Positions 1 to 10,175 of a stretch of DNA of 64,000 nucleotides are shown here, piece by piece; the stretch's first letter is position 1, and each line of letters opens with the position of its first letter. This DNA is from Mesonia sediminis (GTDB taxonomy: Bacteria > Bacteroidota > Bacteroidia > Flavobacteriales > Flavobacteriaceae): the NCBI RefSeq assembly GCF_042684705.1, contig NZ_JBHULZ010000004.1:1-64000 (forward strand), given 5' to 3'. The notes beneath the pieces are model-generated. The model was not told where the DNA came from. It saw nothing but the letters and a program-made list of their open reading frames with translations, and searched no databases. A program made the translations under genes and the position numbers.

Positions 1-3000
1 AATAGGTCAGGGTGAAATTAGCTGGTGTTGCTTCATTGGCCAAAATGGCTGCAGATTGACTGGTTAAGTCAAAGGTCTGCACACCATTTTGCGCATCGTC
101 ACAAGCTTCTAAAGCCGGTAGATTGGTCACCAGGTCTGGACTAGGCAACACATTAAGATCTACTGCAATTGTATTATAACAACCAGCAGGGCCGTTATCT
201 TCTACTCTTGCATAAATTGTAGTAGTTACTGTACTGTAATTCATGGGCAGCGTTGCCGTTGCATTGTCTGCATCGGCTTGTGTAGGATGGTAGGTAGTGG
301 TTACACTTCCTGCCGCTCCACCTTCAATAGTCGCCGTTAGGCTGGCTAAATTAAATGTTTCGCTACCGTCTAAATTCGCATCACACAATTCAAGTGGTCC
401 CGCAGGATTCACTGTTGGTGAAGCCACTACTTCTAAATCTAATTGATCTACTATAGTACAACCTGTTGTGGTATCTTCAATCAATACATAAATAGTCTGA
501 TTGTAAGGAGTTGTATTATCATAGTTGTTAGCTAAAGTATTCGTATTAGCAGCATTCGCATCTGCTTGAAGCTCATAATAACTCAAGTTAAGATTAGCAA
601 AACCAGCTGTTATTTGTGCGGTTGCTACACTTAAATCGAAAGTAGCAATACCATCTTGTGCTCCTTGATCACAAATAGAGTACAAGTTAGGCGTATTATA
701 CGTTGGTAATGGGTTTACTACAAGGTCAAAACTAATGGTTGCAATACAAGTATTAGCCCCTTCTACTTCAACCACAATACTTTGCGGATTGCTTATGTTG
801 TCATAAGCCGTAAGGTTAGCGCCAGGTATAGGCGTACCGTTATTATAGTCGGTTTGACTCGCATAATAAGTTAAGGTTGCACCAGCGGGATTAGCCATAT
901 TAGCCGTAATTGCCGCCGCTTGTGAAGTCAAATCAAAGGTTTGAACACCGTTTTGCGCATCGTCACAAGCTTCTAAATTAGGTATAGAAGCAGGAAGATT
1001 TGGCGCATCACCGATTTCTAAATCAATGGCTACTGTATCATAACAACCTGCACCCGAAGTATCTTCTAAACGTGCATAAATAGTGGTAGTTGCACCACTA
1101 GCTGTATAGGGCGAATTCAAAGCAGCTGTACCGGCTTGAGCATTAGCCAAGCTTGCATGATAGGTTACTGCTAAGTTAGCTCCACCTCCAGATATGGTAT
1201 TATCCATAGCGGTTAAAACAAAATCTTCGCTACCATCGCCGTCACTGTCACAGGCAAAAAGCGGACCAGCAGGATTGGCTACTGGAGCAGGAATAACATC
1301 TAAAGTTAATGGTTCTACTACATAACAACCGTTAGAAGTGTCTTCTATATACACGTAAATCGTTTGTTGGTTGGCAGTAGTATTGGTATAGTTTAAAGGC
1401 AATAAATCGCTAGGATCTTGTGCATCGGCTCCCGCTTGGGTTTCATAGAAGTCTACCGAAGTATTTGGGTTTCCTCCAATTATTTGATTTGCCGCTGCAT
1501 TTAGATCAAATTGCGTAAATCCGTCTTGGGTACCTAAATCACACTCCGCGATATTTGCTGGCGGGTTGTAATTTGGTGGCGTACCTACCACTACATCAAA
1601 AGTTGTGATTTCATAACAACCTTCTGCATTCTCTACACGGCCATATACCGTTGTGGTTACTGCCGGACTATAGTTAGTTGGATTGGCAATAGGAGACAAA
1701 TTATTTTGTGCATTATTTAAATCGTCAAAATAAGTAACGCTAACCATTGTGGTAGCTTGCGCTGAAGCCGCCGCATCTTGAGTGGTTAAATCTACAGTTC
1801 CCCCACCACAAATATTCATATTTGCGATAGTAGCTGGAACAGCAGGCACATCACCGATTAAAATATCTAAAGGCACTACATCATAACAATCGGCAATGGC
1901 TGGTATAGCATCTATACGGATGTACACCGTTGTAGAAGTGGTTACTGTATAATTATTTATGTTGGCTGCTGGAATCTGTGAAGGACCAGAACCATTTAAG
2001 GCGTCGTTTTGATCTGTCCAATAGGTAAAGTTAAGATCTGATGCATTCATACCATCTAATACGGCACTTTGCGTGTTAGGATCTTCTAAGTCTACACTAA
2101 AGCTAGAACCTGTGGTACCACAGAAAGAAACAGCTGGCGGACAACCGGCAGTAGGACAAATTTTAAAACCATTACTGATGGCCTGTACTGGGTAGGTATA
2201 TCCTACACCACCACAATTATCCATTATATACTCTGCATTACCCACAAAGTTGTAAGTACCATAACCTGATGGTATGTCAGTTTGATCAATAGTGTAGTAA
2301 TAATAACCGGTTACAGGATCTGTACTTACTGTCGAAGGCACGGGAGAGTATACCGAATTCCCATTTGCATCAAAGATATCAAACTGCAATTCGTTTAACT
2401 GCCCACCGATAGGGGTATCATAATCAAAATATACATCTATAGGGAACTGTGGGTTCAAAGCAGGTAGCGCTGGCGCACAATTAGGATCTTGAGGAACATC
2501 AAATAATGAACACGAAGCGTAAGTATCTGGTCCATCATCCAAAGGTATAATAGATAAATAACCAAAAGCAGAATCATCGCAAACCCCTGCTACATCATCT
2601 CCGGTGTAAAAGTTATCCAGATAACCCGTCGCCCAGTGACCGCCTCTATCACAGTCTCCAATGGTTACTTGCAATTTAGCTTTTTGTCCTTGTAACTCAC
2701 CGGTATTTAATTTAATACACGACCATTCACTATACAGAATGGGCGTTGGACCGCTATTAGGATTAGCTATCTCAAATATACAATCTTCCGGATTTGACAC
2801 CACACAACGGGTTTGTACTAAATTTCCGTTTTGATCAAATACCCGAATCGTCATAAAAGGTTGCTCTGGAAAACTATGATCTGAAGGATTCTCAAAAATC
2901 AAAGCAAAATCAAAGACAAGCACTTCACCTGCGATAAATTCTTTTTCTAAAATACCAACGGTTTTACCTCCCCCAGTGTTATCATTCAACTTAATAGAGT

Positions 3001-4201
3001 TAGAAGAACAACCAAAAGGACTGGTGGTAGGAATATATACTGAATAAGGCGTCAAAACCGGTATATTATTACCGGCGGTAGCATAAGAAATCGCTGCGGC
3101 TTGATCATTGGCTGGAATACTGGCTCCGTTTATCGAAGTTGCTCCAGGCATATAATCCATCCCTTGACAAGCCGTAATACTACTAAAGGAATTGGAGTAA
3201 AAATCAAACCCAGCTGGAGCAAAATTACCGCCTTGGTCTTGGAAACTTGGATTCTCCAAACAAGCACACTCTTGTTCTGTCACGGTTATAGCCAAAAGAT
3301 CACTTTCACAACCTAAAAAAGTTTGACTTACGTAATAGGTTTGCCCTTGTACCAAAGCCGTACTAGTTGGAATAACTGTTGTACCCGCCGCATCTGAGTA
3401 CCAGGTTAAATTTTGACCACAAATAATTAAATCTTCTATGGTGTCACCGGGCTGGGCAGGAAAACCTGCAGCCGCCCAAGTGGCCGCTGTACAAAATTCT
3501 TGCGTACTGGCCGCTTCGGGTACTGGCGATTTGGAACTGATTTGCACCGGCACCAAAGCACAACCTAAACCTAAATCGGCATAATAAATTTCCCTAAATT
3601 GCAATTGGGTATTACTCGGTAAAACGGTGGTTCCCAATGCATCATCGTACCAAGTAATACTAGGATAATTCCCCAAAATAGGGATATCGTTTTCTAAATC
3701 GGTTAAATCTTTTACATCTCCCCTACACAAGTCGTCATAGGTAAAACCAGTGGTAATTAAAGTAATATCAAAAGTATCTTGCCCACAACCTGGTATGGTA
3801 AAGGTACCGGTATATTGATAACTGGTATAATCTTGCGCCCCAGAGACGGGATTGGTGTTACCAGCACCACCTGCGTGCGGGTTACCGTTCCAATACACAC
3901 TAGGCAATGGAGGTGAGGTTTGACCTGAACCTCCAGGATTTGGCAATGGTCCCGTTTGACCAGGAGCCACATAAATCCAATCATTATTGTTTAACGTAAA
4001 AGTTAGTGGCGCACCCCCAGCATCTTCCAATGTAATTTGAAGTTCATAGGCCGGATCTACAATATAGAGTCCGGTAGCTGGATCGGCACAAAGCACAGGT
4101 GCGGTAGGATCTGTATACGCCACCGTAAGGTTAGGTGTACATTGCCCAAACGCCGCAAACCTAGCGAGTACTAACAGTAGTAGTAGGGTAATTTTCTTCA
4201 T
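1..4201 (-). CDS. Large repeat-containing secreted surface protein (3' end outside window)
   Basis: The reading frame is open from an ATG at 4201 to the left edge, about 1400 codons, so the C terminus is not visible. It starts with a signal peptide (MKKITLLLLLVLARFAAFGQ). Next come Ig-like stretches with motifs such as TYYVSQTFLGCESDLLAITV, then a cysteine-containing jelly-roll-like region around residues 360-640. From roughly residue 690 a run of repeats follows, each with a C-D/E-x-x-x-x-D-G/Q core such as ACDDAQNGVQTFDLTSQ. The repeats resemble those of SprB-like gliding adhesins and CHU-type surface proteins. The gene follows a type B sorted protein, a PorP/SprF and a PorE-like gene on the same strand, so I infer a T9SS substrate, probably type B. 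The sorting domain itself cannot be seen. A terminator at about 4378-4410 separates it from the upstream operon. Confidence 0.85.
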   Translation of the reverse strand, partial: MKKITLLLLLVLARFAAFGQCTPNLTVAYTDPTAPVLCADPATGLYIVDPAYELQITLEDAGGAPLTFTLNNNDWIYVAPGQTGPLPNPGGSGQTSPPLPSVYWNGNPHAGGAGNTNPVSGAQDYTSYQYTGTFTIPGCGQDTFDITLITTGFTYDDLCRGDVKDLTDLENDIPILGNYPSITWYDDALGTTVLPSNTQLQFREIYYADLGLGCALVPVQISSKSPVPEAASTQEFCTAATWAAAGFPAQPGDTIEDLIICGQNLTWYSDAAGTTVIPTSTALVQGQTYYVSQTFLGCESDLLAITVTEQECACLENPSFQDQGGNFAPAGFDFYSNSFSSITACQGMDYMPGATSINGASIPANDQAAAISYATAGNNIPVLTPYSVYIPTTSPFGCSSNSIKLNDNTGGGKTVGILEKEFIAGEVLVFDFALIFENPSDHSFPEQPFMTIRVFDQNGNLVQTRCVVSNPEDCIFEIANPNSGPTPILYSEWSCIKLNTGELQGQKAKLQVTIGDCDRGGHWATGYLDNFYTGDDVAGVCDDSAFGYLSIIPLDDGPDTYASCSLFDVPQDPNCAPALPALNPQFPIDVYFDYDTPIGGQLNELQFDIFDANGNSVYSPVPSTVSTDPVTGYYYYTIDQTDIPSGYGTYNFVGNAEYIMDNCGGVGYTYPVQAISNGFKICPTAGCPPAVSFCGTTGSSFSVDLEDPNTQSAVLDGMNASDLNFTYWTDQNDALNGSGPSQIPAANINNYTVTTSTTVYIRIDAIPAIADCYDVVPLDILIGDVPAVPATIANMNICGGGTVDLTTQDAAASAQATTMVSVTYFDDLNNAQNNLSPIANPTNYSPAVTTTVYGRVENAEGCYEITTFDVVVGTPPNYNPPANIAECDLGTQDGFTQFDLNAAANQIIGGNPNTSVDFYETQAGADAQDPSDLLPLNYTNTTANQQTIYVYIEDTSNGCYVVEPLTLDVIPAPVANPAGPLFACDSDGDGSEDFVLTAMDNTISGGGANLAVTYHASLANAQAGTAALNSPYTASGATTTIYARLEDTSGAGCYDTVAIDLEIGDAPNLPASIPNLEACDDAQNGVQTFDLTSQAAAITANMANPAGATLTYYASQTDYNNGTPIPGANLTAYDNISNPQSIVVEVEGANTCIATISFDLVVNPLPTYNTPNLYSICDQGAQDGIATFDLSVATAQITAGFANLNLSYYELQADANAANTNTLANNYDNTTPYNQTIYVLIEDTTTGCTIVDQLDLEVVASPTVNPAGPLELCDANLDGSETFNLASLTATIEGGAAGSVTTTYHPTQADADNATATLPMNYSTVTTTIYARVEDNGPAGCYNTIAVDLNVLPSPDLVTNLPALEACDDAQNGVQTFDLTSQSAAILANEATPANFTLTY

Positions 4202-4377
4202 AAGTAATCTTTTAATCCAAGTTTTTATCTTAATGGTTACTTATAAAACAACTATGCAAGGAAAACTCCTACCTCAAAGTTGTTTTATTTATGATAATTT
4301 TTGAGTTTCGAAATTTAAACAATTTTTTGGACTTCTCTTAACAAGTATTTAACCTTTCTTTTAAAAATGATGAAAAC

Positions 4378-4410
4378 AAAAAAAGCCTGTGAACAATCAC
4401 AGGCTTTTTT
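4378..4410 (-). terminator. Rho-independent terminator of the type B protein/PorP/PorE-like operon
   Basis: An 8-bp perfect stem (GCCTGTGA, 4385-4392, with TCACAGGC, 4397-4404) has a 4-nt loop. On the minus strand it is followed by a T tract. It lies 20 bp beyond the stop of the PorE-like gene. T tracts flank both sides, so it could work in either direction. Confidence 0.85.
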
Positions 4411-4430
4411 GAGATTAAAAGTAAGCTAAG

Positions 4431-6311
4431 CTATTCTTTAACAATCTTAAATTCAGATCTACGGTTTTCTTGGTATTGCTCTTCTGTACAAGGTGAACAT
4501 TCAACTTTTGGTTGACTCTCCCCGTAACCTTCTCCATCAATACGACTTGCATCTATACCTTGATCGATAACATATTGCACCGTGCTCTTGGCTCTAGCTT
4601 GAGACAACTGTAAGTTGTAAGCTTCAGAACCGCGTTTATCGGTATGTGCACGAACAAAAATCTTTAAGCTGTCGTGTTTTTTCATAATTGCCACCAATCT
4701 GTCTAGCTCATAAGCACCTTCTTTGGTAATTTCAGACTTATCAAACTCGAAGTAGATAGGATTCAATACAATTTCTTCTTCTTGAATCATCGGTTTAATC
4801 GGCGTAAGCTCGATAGTGATTTTTTTAGGTCCTTCTACACTAGTAACGGCAGCCGAATTACTTTCGTATTCTTCTGCATTAACTTGAACTGCATAATCTT
4901 CTTGTGAAGAAAGAACAAATTTAGCATTTCCTTTTGCGTTGGTACCGGAAGATTTAAGCTTCTCTTCTGCTTGGTTATACACCGCTACTTCTGCATTAGC
5001 AATGCTTTCGCCCGTTTCCATATTGATTACGTTTACCATAAGCTCTAGATCTCTGATGATATCTTTGAACATATAGATATTATCGTTGGCGATATTTTCT
5101 AAAACTTCGCCACGATTTGAACTCACAAAACCGTATTCTCTACTTGGGTAGTAAGCAAATGCGAAATCATCTCCTTCGCTATTAATCGGTTTACCGATAT
5201 TGATAACTTGACCGTTTTCGTATTTAAAAACATCTAATCCTCCTACTCCTAAATGCCCATCACTTGAGAAGTATAAGATTCCGTTTTCATCAACAAACGG
5301 GAAACTTTCTCTACCAGAAGTATTGATTGCAGTTCCCAAATTTTGAGGCGAACCAAAGGTACCATCCTCATTGATGCTCACTTTATATAAATCTGATTGA
5401 CCTTCTCCTCCTGGCATATCGCTAGAGAAGTAAAGCGTACGACCATCAGGGCTAAGTGCAGTATGACCTGTAGAATAGTTTGAGTTGTTAAAAGGCAAAG
5501 GCTGTACATCTGCCCACTCCCCTTCTAACAAGGTAGCTTTAAAAACCTTTAATTGGTTGATTCCTGTGCTATCCTTTTCGTAATCACCGTCGTAATAATC
5601 ATTACGCGTAAAATACATAGTTTGCCCGTCTGGAGTAATACTCACTGTACCTTCGTGGTACTTAGAGTTTACATCTCCTGGTAACAAGCTAGCCTCTGAA
5701 TATTCACCAGCCATTTTGGTAGCCACATAAACATCTAAAGTTGGTTGCTTGTTCCACCCGTAATCTTTTCTTGATTTATTACGTGAAGAAACAAAGTACA
5801 ATTGATTATTGAATTCATAAGCTCCAAAATCTGAAAGTTCTGAGTTCAAGTTCTCTAGAGCCATCATTTCGTAAGCAGGTTGTTTGCTTAACAAATCTTG
5901 CATATAGTTAGGATTTGCCATAAAGCTACGTGCTCTACCGTCTCTTGGAAACTTTTGTGCAAAATCTTGCATCGCCTTTTGGGCTAAATCATACTTTTTA
6001 TTGGCTTTAAGCATTTGAGCATAGTTGTAATACTCTTCTGCCGAAGCATCTTCTGCAGTCTCTAGGTACAATTTATAATAACGCTCTGCTTCTTTGGTGT
6101 TGTAAAGATTGTAGTAGCTTTTAGCTAATCTCCCATACACATATGCATCTGCGTCTCCGTCTTCTACGATATCTAAATATTTATCGGCTGCTTTTACATA
6201 TTGCAAGCGCTCAAAATATTTGTCGGCCTTTTTGGCATCGTAATTTTGTGCAAAGCCCATGGTCATAGAACCCATAAAGCCAAGTATAAATAAATAATAT
6301 ATTTTTCTCAT
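4431..6311 (-). CDS. PorE-like four-domain OmpA-family protein
   Basis: About 626 residues from ATG 6311; an in-frame GTG at 6323 is less likely because the signal peptide MRKIYYLFILGFMGSMTMGF begins at 6311. Domain order is: TPR-like helices (about 25-130), PD40/WD40-like propeller blades (about 150-415, repeated S-P-D-G-x-T-L-Y-F-S motifs), a carboxypeptidase-regulatory-like beta domain (about 425-515), and an OmpA-C peptidoglycan-binding domain (about 520-626, with YFEFDKSEIT and the conserved D/R residues of AHTDKRGS). This order matches PorE of Porphyromonas gingivalis, which links the T9SS to peptidoglycan. It lies 27 bp after the PorP/SprF gene. I infer that the pair serves the type B substrate upstream; whether it is the general PorE or a locus-specific paralogue cannot be decided here. 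Confidence 0.88.
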   Translation of the reverse strand: MRKIYYLFILGFMGSMTMGFAQNYDAKKADKYFERLQYVKAADKYLDIVEDGDADAYVYGRLAKSYYNLYNTKEAERYYKLYLETAEDASAEEYYNYAQMLKANKKYDLAQKAMQDFAQKFPRDGRARSFMANPNYMQDLLSKQPAYEMMALENLNSELSDFGAYEFNNQLYFVSSRNKSRKDYGWNKQPTLDVYVATKMAGEYSEASLLPGDVNSKYHEGTVSITPDGQTMYFTRNDYYDGDYEKDSTGINQLKVFKATLLEGEWADVQPLPFNNSNYSTGHTALSPDGRTLYFSSDMPGGEGQSDLYKVSINEDGTFGSPQNLGTAINTSGRESFPFVDENGILYFSSDGHLGVGGLDVFKYENGQVINIGKPINSEGDDFAFAYYPSREYGFVSSNRGEVLENIANDNIYMFKDIIRDLELMVNVINMETGESIANAEVAVYNQAEEKLKSSGTNAKGNAKFVLSSQEDYAVQVNAEEYESNSAAVTSVEGPKKITIELTPIKPMIQEEEIVLNPIYFEFDKSEITKEGAYELDRLVAIMKKHDSLKIFVRAHTDKRGSEAYNLQLSQARAKSTVQYVIDQGIDASRIDGEGYGESQPKVECSPCTEEQYQENRRSEFKIVKE

Positions 6312-6337
6312 AATTAAATTCACTTAAGTTTTTAGCA

Positions 6338-7249
6338 TTAGAAGTAACGAGGCGATCTATAGGTTTTCTTGTTGAAGAACACATCAAATATGATGAAAGC
6401 TTCGTACGAAGGCTCATCGATATCAGAAATTGAGTTATCATATGCAAAACCAATATGCATCCAATCGGTTGCTCTAACTCCTACCAAACCACTGATAGCA
6501 TCTTCATAACGGTAAGAAGCCCCTATTTCAAAACGGTCATAGAATAAAAAGTTAGCATTCACATCGAATGACAAAGGCGATTCAAAAGAAGCCTTAACTA
6601 AGGTAGAAGGTTTAAACTTTAAGTTTTCTCCTAACTGAAAAACGTAACCGGCCGTTGCAAAGTAATGCATTTCTTCATTACCATACTCTCTCCCGTCTGG
6701 ATCTGCATCAAGGTGAGTTGACTTAAGAAAGTTTGGCGCCGATAAACCGATGTAGTAATTGTCTCCGTAAAGCAAAACACCAGCACCTACATTAGGATAG
6801 GTATTGTTGATGTTACTGGCAAATGCTGGATCTGCCGAATCATCTAATTGCAGGCTATTCAAGTTAACATCGTGAAAAGTAGCTCCCGCTTTAAGACCAA
6901 AAGCCAACTTGGTAGTTGCCCCTAAGTTTAAAGTATACGAGAAATCTGCATATACGTTAGTTTCTTTTACAGGCCCTATCTCATCTGAAATAGCCGATAG
7001 CCCTAATCCTGTTTTTTCTCCTACAGGTGAATGAGCCGAGAAAGTGAATGATTTGGGCGCACCATCTAGACCACTCCACTGATCTCTGTACAATAAGCCT
7101 ATACTCAAGTTCTCTTTTGAGCCAGCATAAGCGGGGTTCACCACGTTCATATTGTACATATACTGCGTATACTGTGGATCTTGCTGCGCTTGGGCGTCAA
7201 AACCGAAAAGCGACATCCCTGCGAACAGTAAAATATATAGTTTTTTCAT
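6338..7249 (-). CDS. PorP/SprF family type IX secretion outer-membrane protein
   Basis: 303 residues from ATG 7249, chosen because MKKLYILLFAGMSLFGFDAQA is a clean signal peptide; an upstream in-frame ATG at 7309 would add an implausible N terminus. The mature protein opens with the family hallmark QQDPQYTQYMYNMNVVNPAYAGS and continues as alternating amphipathic strands, as expected for the 14-stranded PorP/SprF barrel. It ends in an aromatic residue (SPRYF), typical of outer-membrane barrels. SprF-like proteins are needed to secrete or attach type B substrates, and the gene directly upstream (10114-7313) carries a type B domain, so the two are probably cognate. Confidence 0.95.
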   Translation of the reverse strand: MKKLYILLFAGMSLFGFDAQAQQDPQYTQYMYNMNVVNPAYAGSKENLSIGLLYRDQWSGLDGAPKSFTFSAHSPVGEKTGLGLSAISDEIGPVKETNVYADFSYTLNLGATTKLAFGLKAGATFHDVNLNSLQLDDSADPAFASNINNTYPNVGAGVLLYGDNYYIGLSAPNFLKSTHLDADPDGREYGNEEMHYFATAGYVFQLGENLKFKPSTLVKASFESPLSFDVNANFLFYDRFEIGASYRYEDAISGLVGVRATDWMHIGFAYDNSISDIDEPSYEAFIIFDVFFNKKTYRSPRYF

Positions 7250-7312
7250 ATTTAATATTTCAAGTTTTATAAAGCACCCCACCCATAGGTTGAGGTGCTT
7301 GATATACAATTA

Positions 7313-10114
7313 TTAATTAGCCTCACGGTTAATGTAAATCCAACCTTTTTTAGATTTACCAAAAACAGCATCTTCTTGCTTGAATTCGATCACATAGAAA
7401 TAAGTTCCTGTTGGTAATTTATTTCCATCTTTATCTTGACCGATGAATGAATCTCTGTAGTTGTTCTTTTCAAAAACAATTCTTCCGTAACGGTTAAAAA
7501 CCTGCAAAGAGCTTATTCCTGTTCTGTCATCTAAGAAAGCTAAGTCAAAATTATCATTTTCTCCTGGGGTAGTATCAGGCGATAAACCTTGTGAAATCAC
7601 ACAATTTTCATTGGCATAGAAACCTACGTTAACCGTTGATTCTCCAAAGCAATTACCTACTCCTACTTGATTAACTTTTACTTTATAAACACCTGCTTCA
7701 CTTACGTTAAGCATAGTTCCTGTTTCTCCTGTAATTTCAACATCATCTCTAAACCAAGTAAATTCAAGGCCACTAGTATCGGTAAAGTTAGAAACATCGG
7801 CCATCAATTGGTTAGACTCACCCGCACAGAAAGTAATATCCTCTCCTAAAGAAACAATTGGTTCAATGGCCAATTGTACATTAATCATTTCGGTTACTGT
7901 ACAACCCTCGTAAGTTACATCAACTGAGTAGTCTCCAGACTCAGTAACATCTATACTAGGAGTGGTTTCACCATTGCTCCAAGCGTAGGTTACCTGACTC
8001 ATATCCATACCTGCTGAAGTATTGTCAATAATATTAGCGGTAATCGTATAAGAAGAATTACTACAAATTTCTACCATAGGGTCTCCTAAATCTACATCAA
8101 ACTCTATTACTTCTACGTTTACGGTTTCTGAAACCTCACAATCATTATTCGATACGGTAAAGGTATATTGACCAGGTTCTGTAGCGGTATAATAACTACC
8201 TGTATGTGGCAACTGTACGCCGTCTTTGAACCACACATATTTAATATCTTCTAGATCTGCTAAGTTATCTGGTGTAGCCACAATATTTGTAGAAACCGAT
8301 GAACTAGACCCACAAACGGTTCTATCGGTATCGATATTGATTACTGGAAGAGCATCTACATTTAGCTCAACTTTTACCAAGTAGAAGCAATCACTTCCGG
8401 TAACACCGTTTGGATTCCAATCTACACGAGCATAAATAACTTGCTCATAAGCGATGGTATTATTATAAGCCGATAGGTTGGTAATTTCATTTCCACTTGC
8501 TGCAAAAGCATCTGCCTCGGTTTCGTAGTAAGTAATATCTAAATCACCTGCCGCCCAAGAAGCTTGAATTTGAGGTGTTGCTTGAGTTAGATCAAAAGTA
8601 CCGATACCTGTTCCTGTATCATCACAAACCGTGATTGGTGCAGGACAACCTGCATCTGGACAAATATCTATAGAGGTTTGATCATCTATTGGCACCACTT
8701 GTGGTTGACCACAGTTTAACCCGAATTCTGCATAGGTTTCAAAATTAAATTGTCCATATGGCGAAGCATTTACATCTTGCGCTGTTACAGTAAAACAGAA
8801 AGTTCCGTTTACCGGATCTAAAGTAGGATTGGTAAGTGAACCAACTACTGTATTATTCTGAATGATATCTAACCTAAACTGATCAATTGTAGCAGGATTT
8901 CCTGAACTCTGTGGCAATACATAAGTACCACAAACTTCTAATGGAAAAGGTAAAGCGTCGGCAATATTAGAAGTACCACAAGCACCAGTAGTAGTGCTGG
9001 TTGCTCCAATCACACATCCTTCTTCTCCATTGTTCCCTGTGGTTTGTAGGTTATCAATTGCAACGTAACCAAAAGCAGGGTCATCACAATTTGCATCTGC
9101 CTCGTCACCCACGAATAAATCATCTATATACGTATATCCGTAGTGACCCCCTAAGGTACAGTCGGTTGCTGTAAATTCAACGCGTACACGCTGGCCTACT
9201 AAACCAAGTGTATTTATTTTAACGCAAGACCATTCACTAAATAAAAGGTTGTTACCCGTATCATCTGTAAAAATACAGTCTGTAGGGATAGATACAATAC
9301 ATCTATCGGCATACAAATCGCCTGAAGCCACATCATATACTCTCACCTGGAAGTGCGGTAATTCATCATAAGTATGTGGGTTTGACGGATTTTCCAAAAT
9401 CATTGAAAAGTTAAAAACAAAAACTTCTCCAGCCACAAATTCGGTTGTTGCATGTGCTACCTGACCAGTACTATTACTATTCAATCTAAGTGAACGCTGC
9501 GAACTTGGGTTGTTAGGATTGGTCATAGGCACATTGGCTGTTTGAACCATTGGATCTATTCCCGAAGCTACAATCGATGCATCTTGATCTCCACCAGTTA
9601 TAGTATTAGCCCCTAAAGTTGTTCCTCCACAAGTTTTATGACCCGCCTGATAGGGTTGCTTATAAAAGCTATAACCCGAATAATCGGCTTGTCCCTCTTG
9701 TGTTTCAAAGGTTCTGTTTTCTATACAACCACAGCCTTTGTCGTTTACCGTAATAACTAACGGGTTACTTTCACAACCTCCGGCTGGCGTCTGGGTTACA
9801 TAATAGGTAGCCCCATCTACCATTTCTTCGGCTGATGGATTAGCAATTGGGTTTCCTGGAACCCCATTGTTATCATCATACCAGGTTAAATTCTCACCAG
9901 AGATAAGTAAATCGGTTAAAACATCTCCTTCAGAAACGTTAAAACCTCCATTATTCCAACTGGTTTGAGAACAAAAATCTTGTAAGGATTCTCCAACCGG
10001 TGGCGGCGTGGTACATTGAGCCATTGCCGAATTGATAGAGAAACCTAAAACACCAACTAATATAACCAACCAACGGGTATCTATTAGCGGTAAGTTGAGT
10101 AATTTCATATTCAT
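7313..10114 (-). CDS. T9SS type B sorted multi-domain surface protein
   Basis: 933 residues; ATG codons at 10114 and 10108 both precede the signal peptide (NLPLIDTRWLVILVGVLGF...AMAQ). An Ig-like segment at about 35-125 is followed by a cysteine-rich jelly-roll-like region (about 130-340), SprB-like repeats (about 480-580) and several PKD/Ig-like domains (about 585-830). The C terminus is a classic gliding-motility-associated (CHU_C, type B) sorting domain: LQVFNRYGRIVFEKNNYRDSF, then G-x-LPTGTYFYVIEF and a final short strand. Its N-terminal half resembles that of the protein encoded at 1-4201. It is the first gene of an apparent operon with PorP/SprF (63-bp gap) and the PorE-like gene. It is probably exported by T9SS and held at the cell surface as an adhesin or fibre; the ligand is unknown. 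Confidence 0.92.
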   Translation of the reverse strand: MNMKLLNLPLIDTRWLVILVGVLGFSINSAMAQCTTPPPVGESLQDFCSQTSWNNGGFNVSEGDVLTDLLISGENLTWYDDNNGVPGNPIANPSAEEMVDGATYYVTQTPAGGCESNPLVITVNDKGCGCIENRTFETQEGQADYSGYSFYKQPYQAGHKTCGGTTLGANTITGGDQDASIVASGIDPMVQTANVPMTNPNNPSSQRSLRLNSNSTGQVAHATTEFVAGEVFVFNFSMILENPSNPHTYDELPHFQVRVYDVASGDLYADRCIVSIPTDCIFTDDTGNNLLFSEWSCVKINTLGLVGQRVRVEFTATDCTLGGHYGYTYIDDLFVGDEADANCDDPAFGYVAIDNLQTTGNNGEEGCVIGATSTTTGACGTSNIADALPFPLEVCGTYVLPQSSGNPATIDQFRLDIIQNNTVVGSLTNPTLDPVNGTFCFTVTAQDVNASPYGQFNFETYAEFGLNCGQPQVVPIDDQTSIDICPDAGCPAPITVCDDTGTGIGTFDLTQATPQIQASWAAGDLDITYYETEADAFAASGNEITNLSAYNNTIAYEQVIYARVDWNPNGVTGSDCFYLVKVELNVDALPVINIDTDRTVCGSSSSVSTNIVATPDNLADLEDIKYVWFKDGVQLPHTGSYYTATEPGQYTFTVSNNDCEVSETVNVEVIEFDVDLGDPMVEICSNSSYTITANIIDNTSAGMDMSQVTYAWSNGETTPSIDVTESGDYSVDVTYEGCTVTEMINVQLAIEPIVSLGEDITFCAGESNQLMADVSNFTDTSGLEFTWFRDDVEITGETGTMLNVSEAGVYKVKVNQVGVGNCFGESTVNVGFYANENCVISQGLSPDTTPGENDNFDLAFLDDRTGISSLQVFNRYGRIVFEKNNYRDSFIGQDKDGNKLPTGTYFYVIEFKQEDAVFGKSKKGWIYINREAN

Positions 10115-10132
10115 TTTATTAAAGTTTTATAA

Positions 10133-10162
10133 GAGCAAGCTCAGTAACCACTAAGCTTGCTC
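10133..10162 (-). terminator. Hairpin between two surface-protein genes, probable terminator
   Basis: A 9-bp perfect stem (GAGCAAGCT 10133-10141, AGCTTGCTC 10154-10162) with a 12-nt loop lies just beyond the stop of the 1372-residue protein. The T tract after it on the minus strand is weak, so termination may be incomplete. Confidence 0.6.
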
Positions 10163-10175
10163 ATATTTTAATTGA

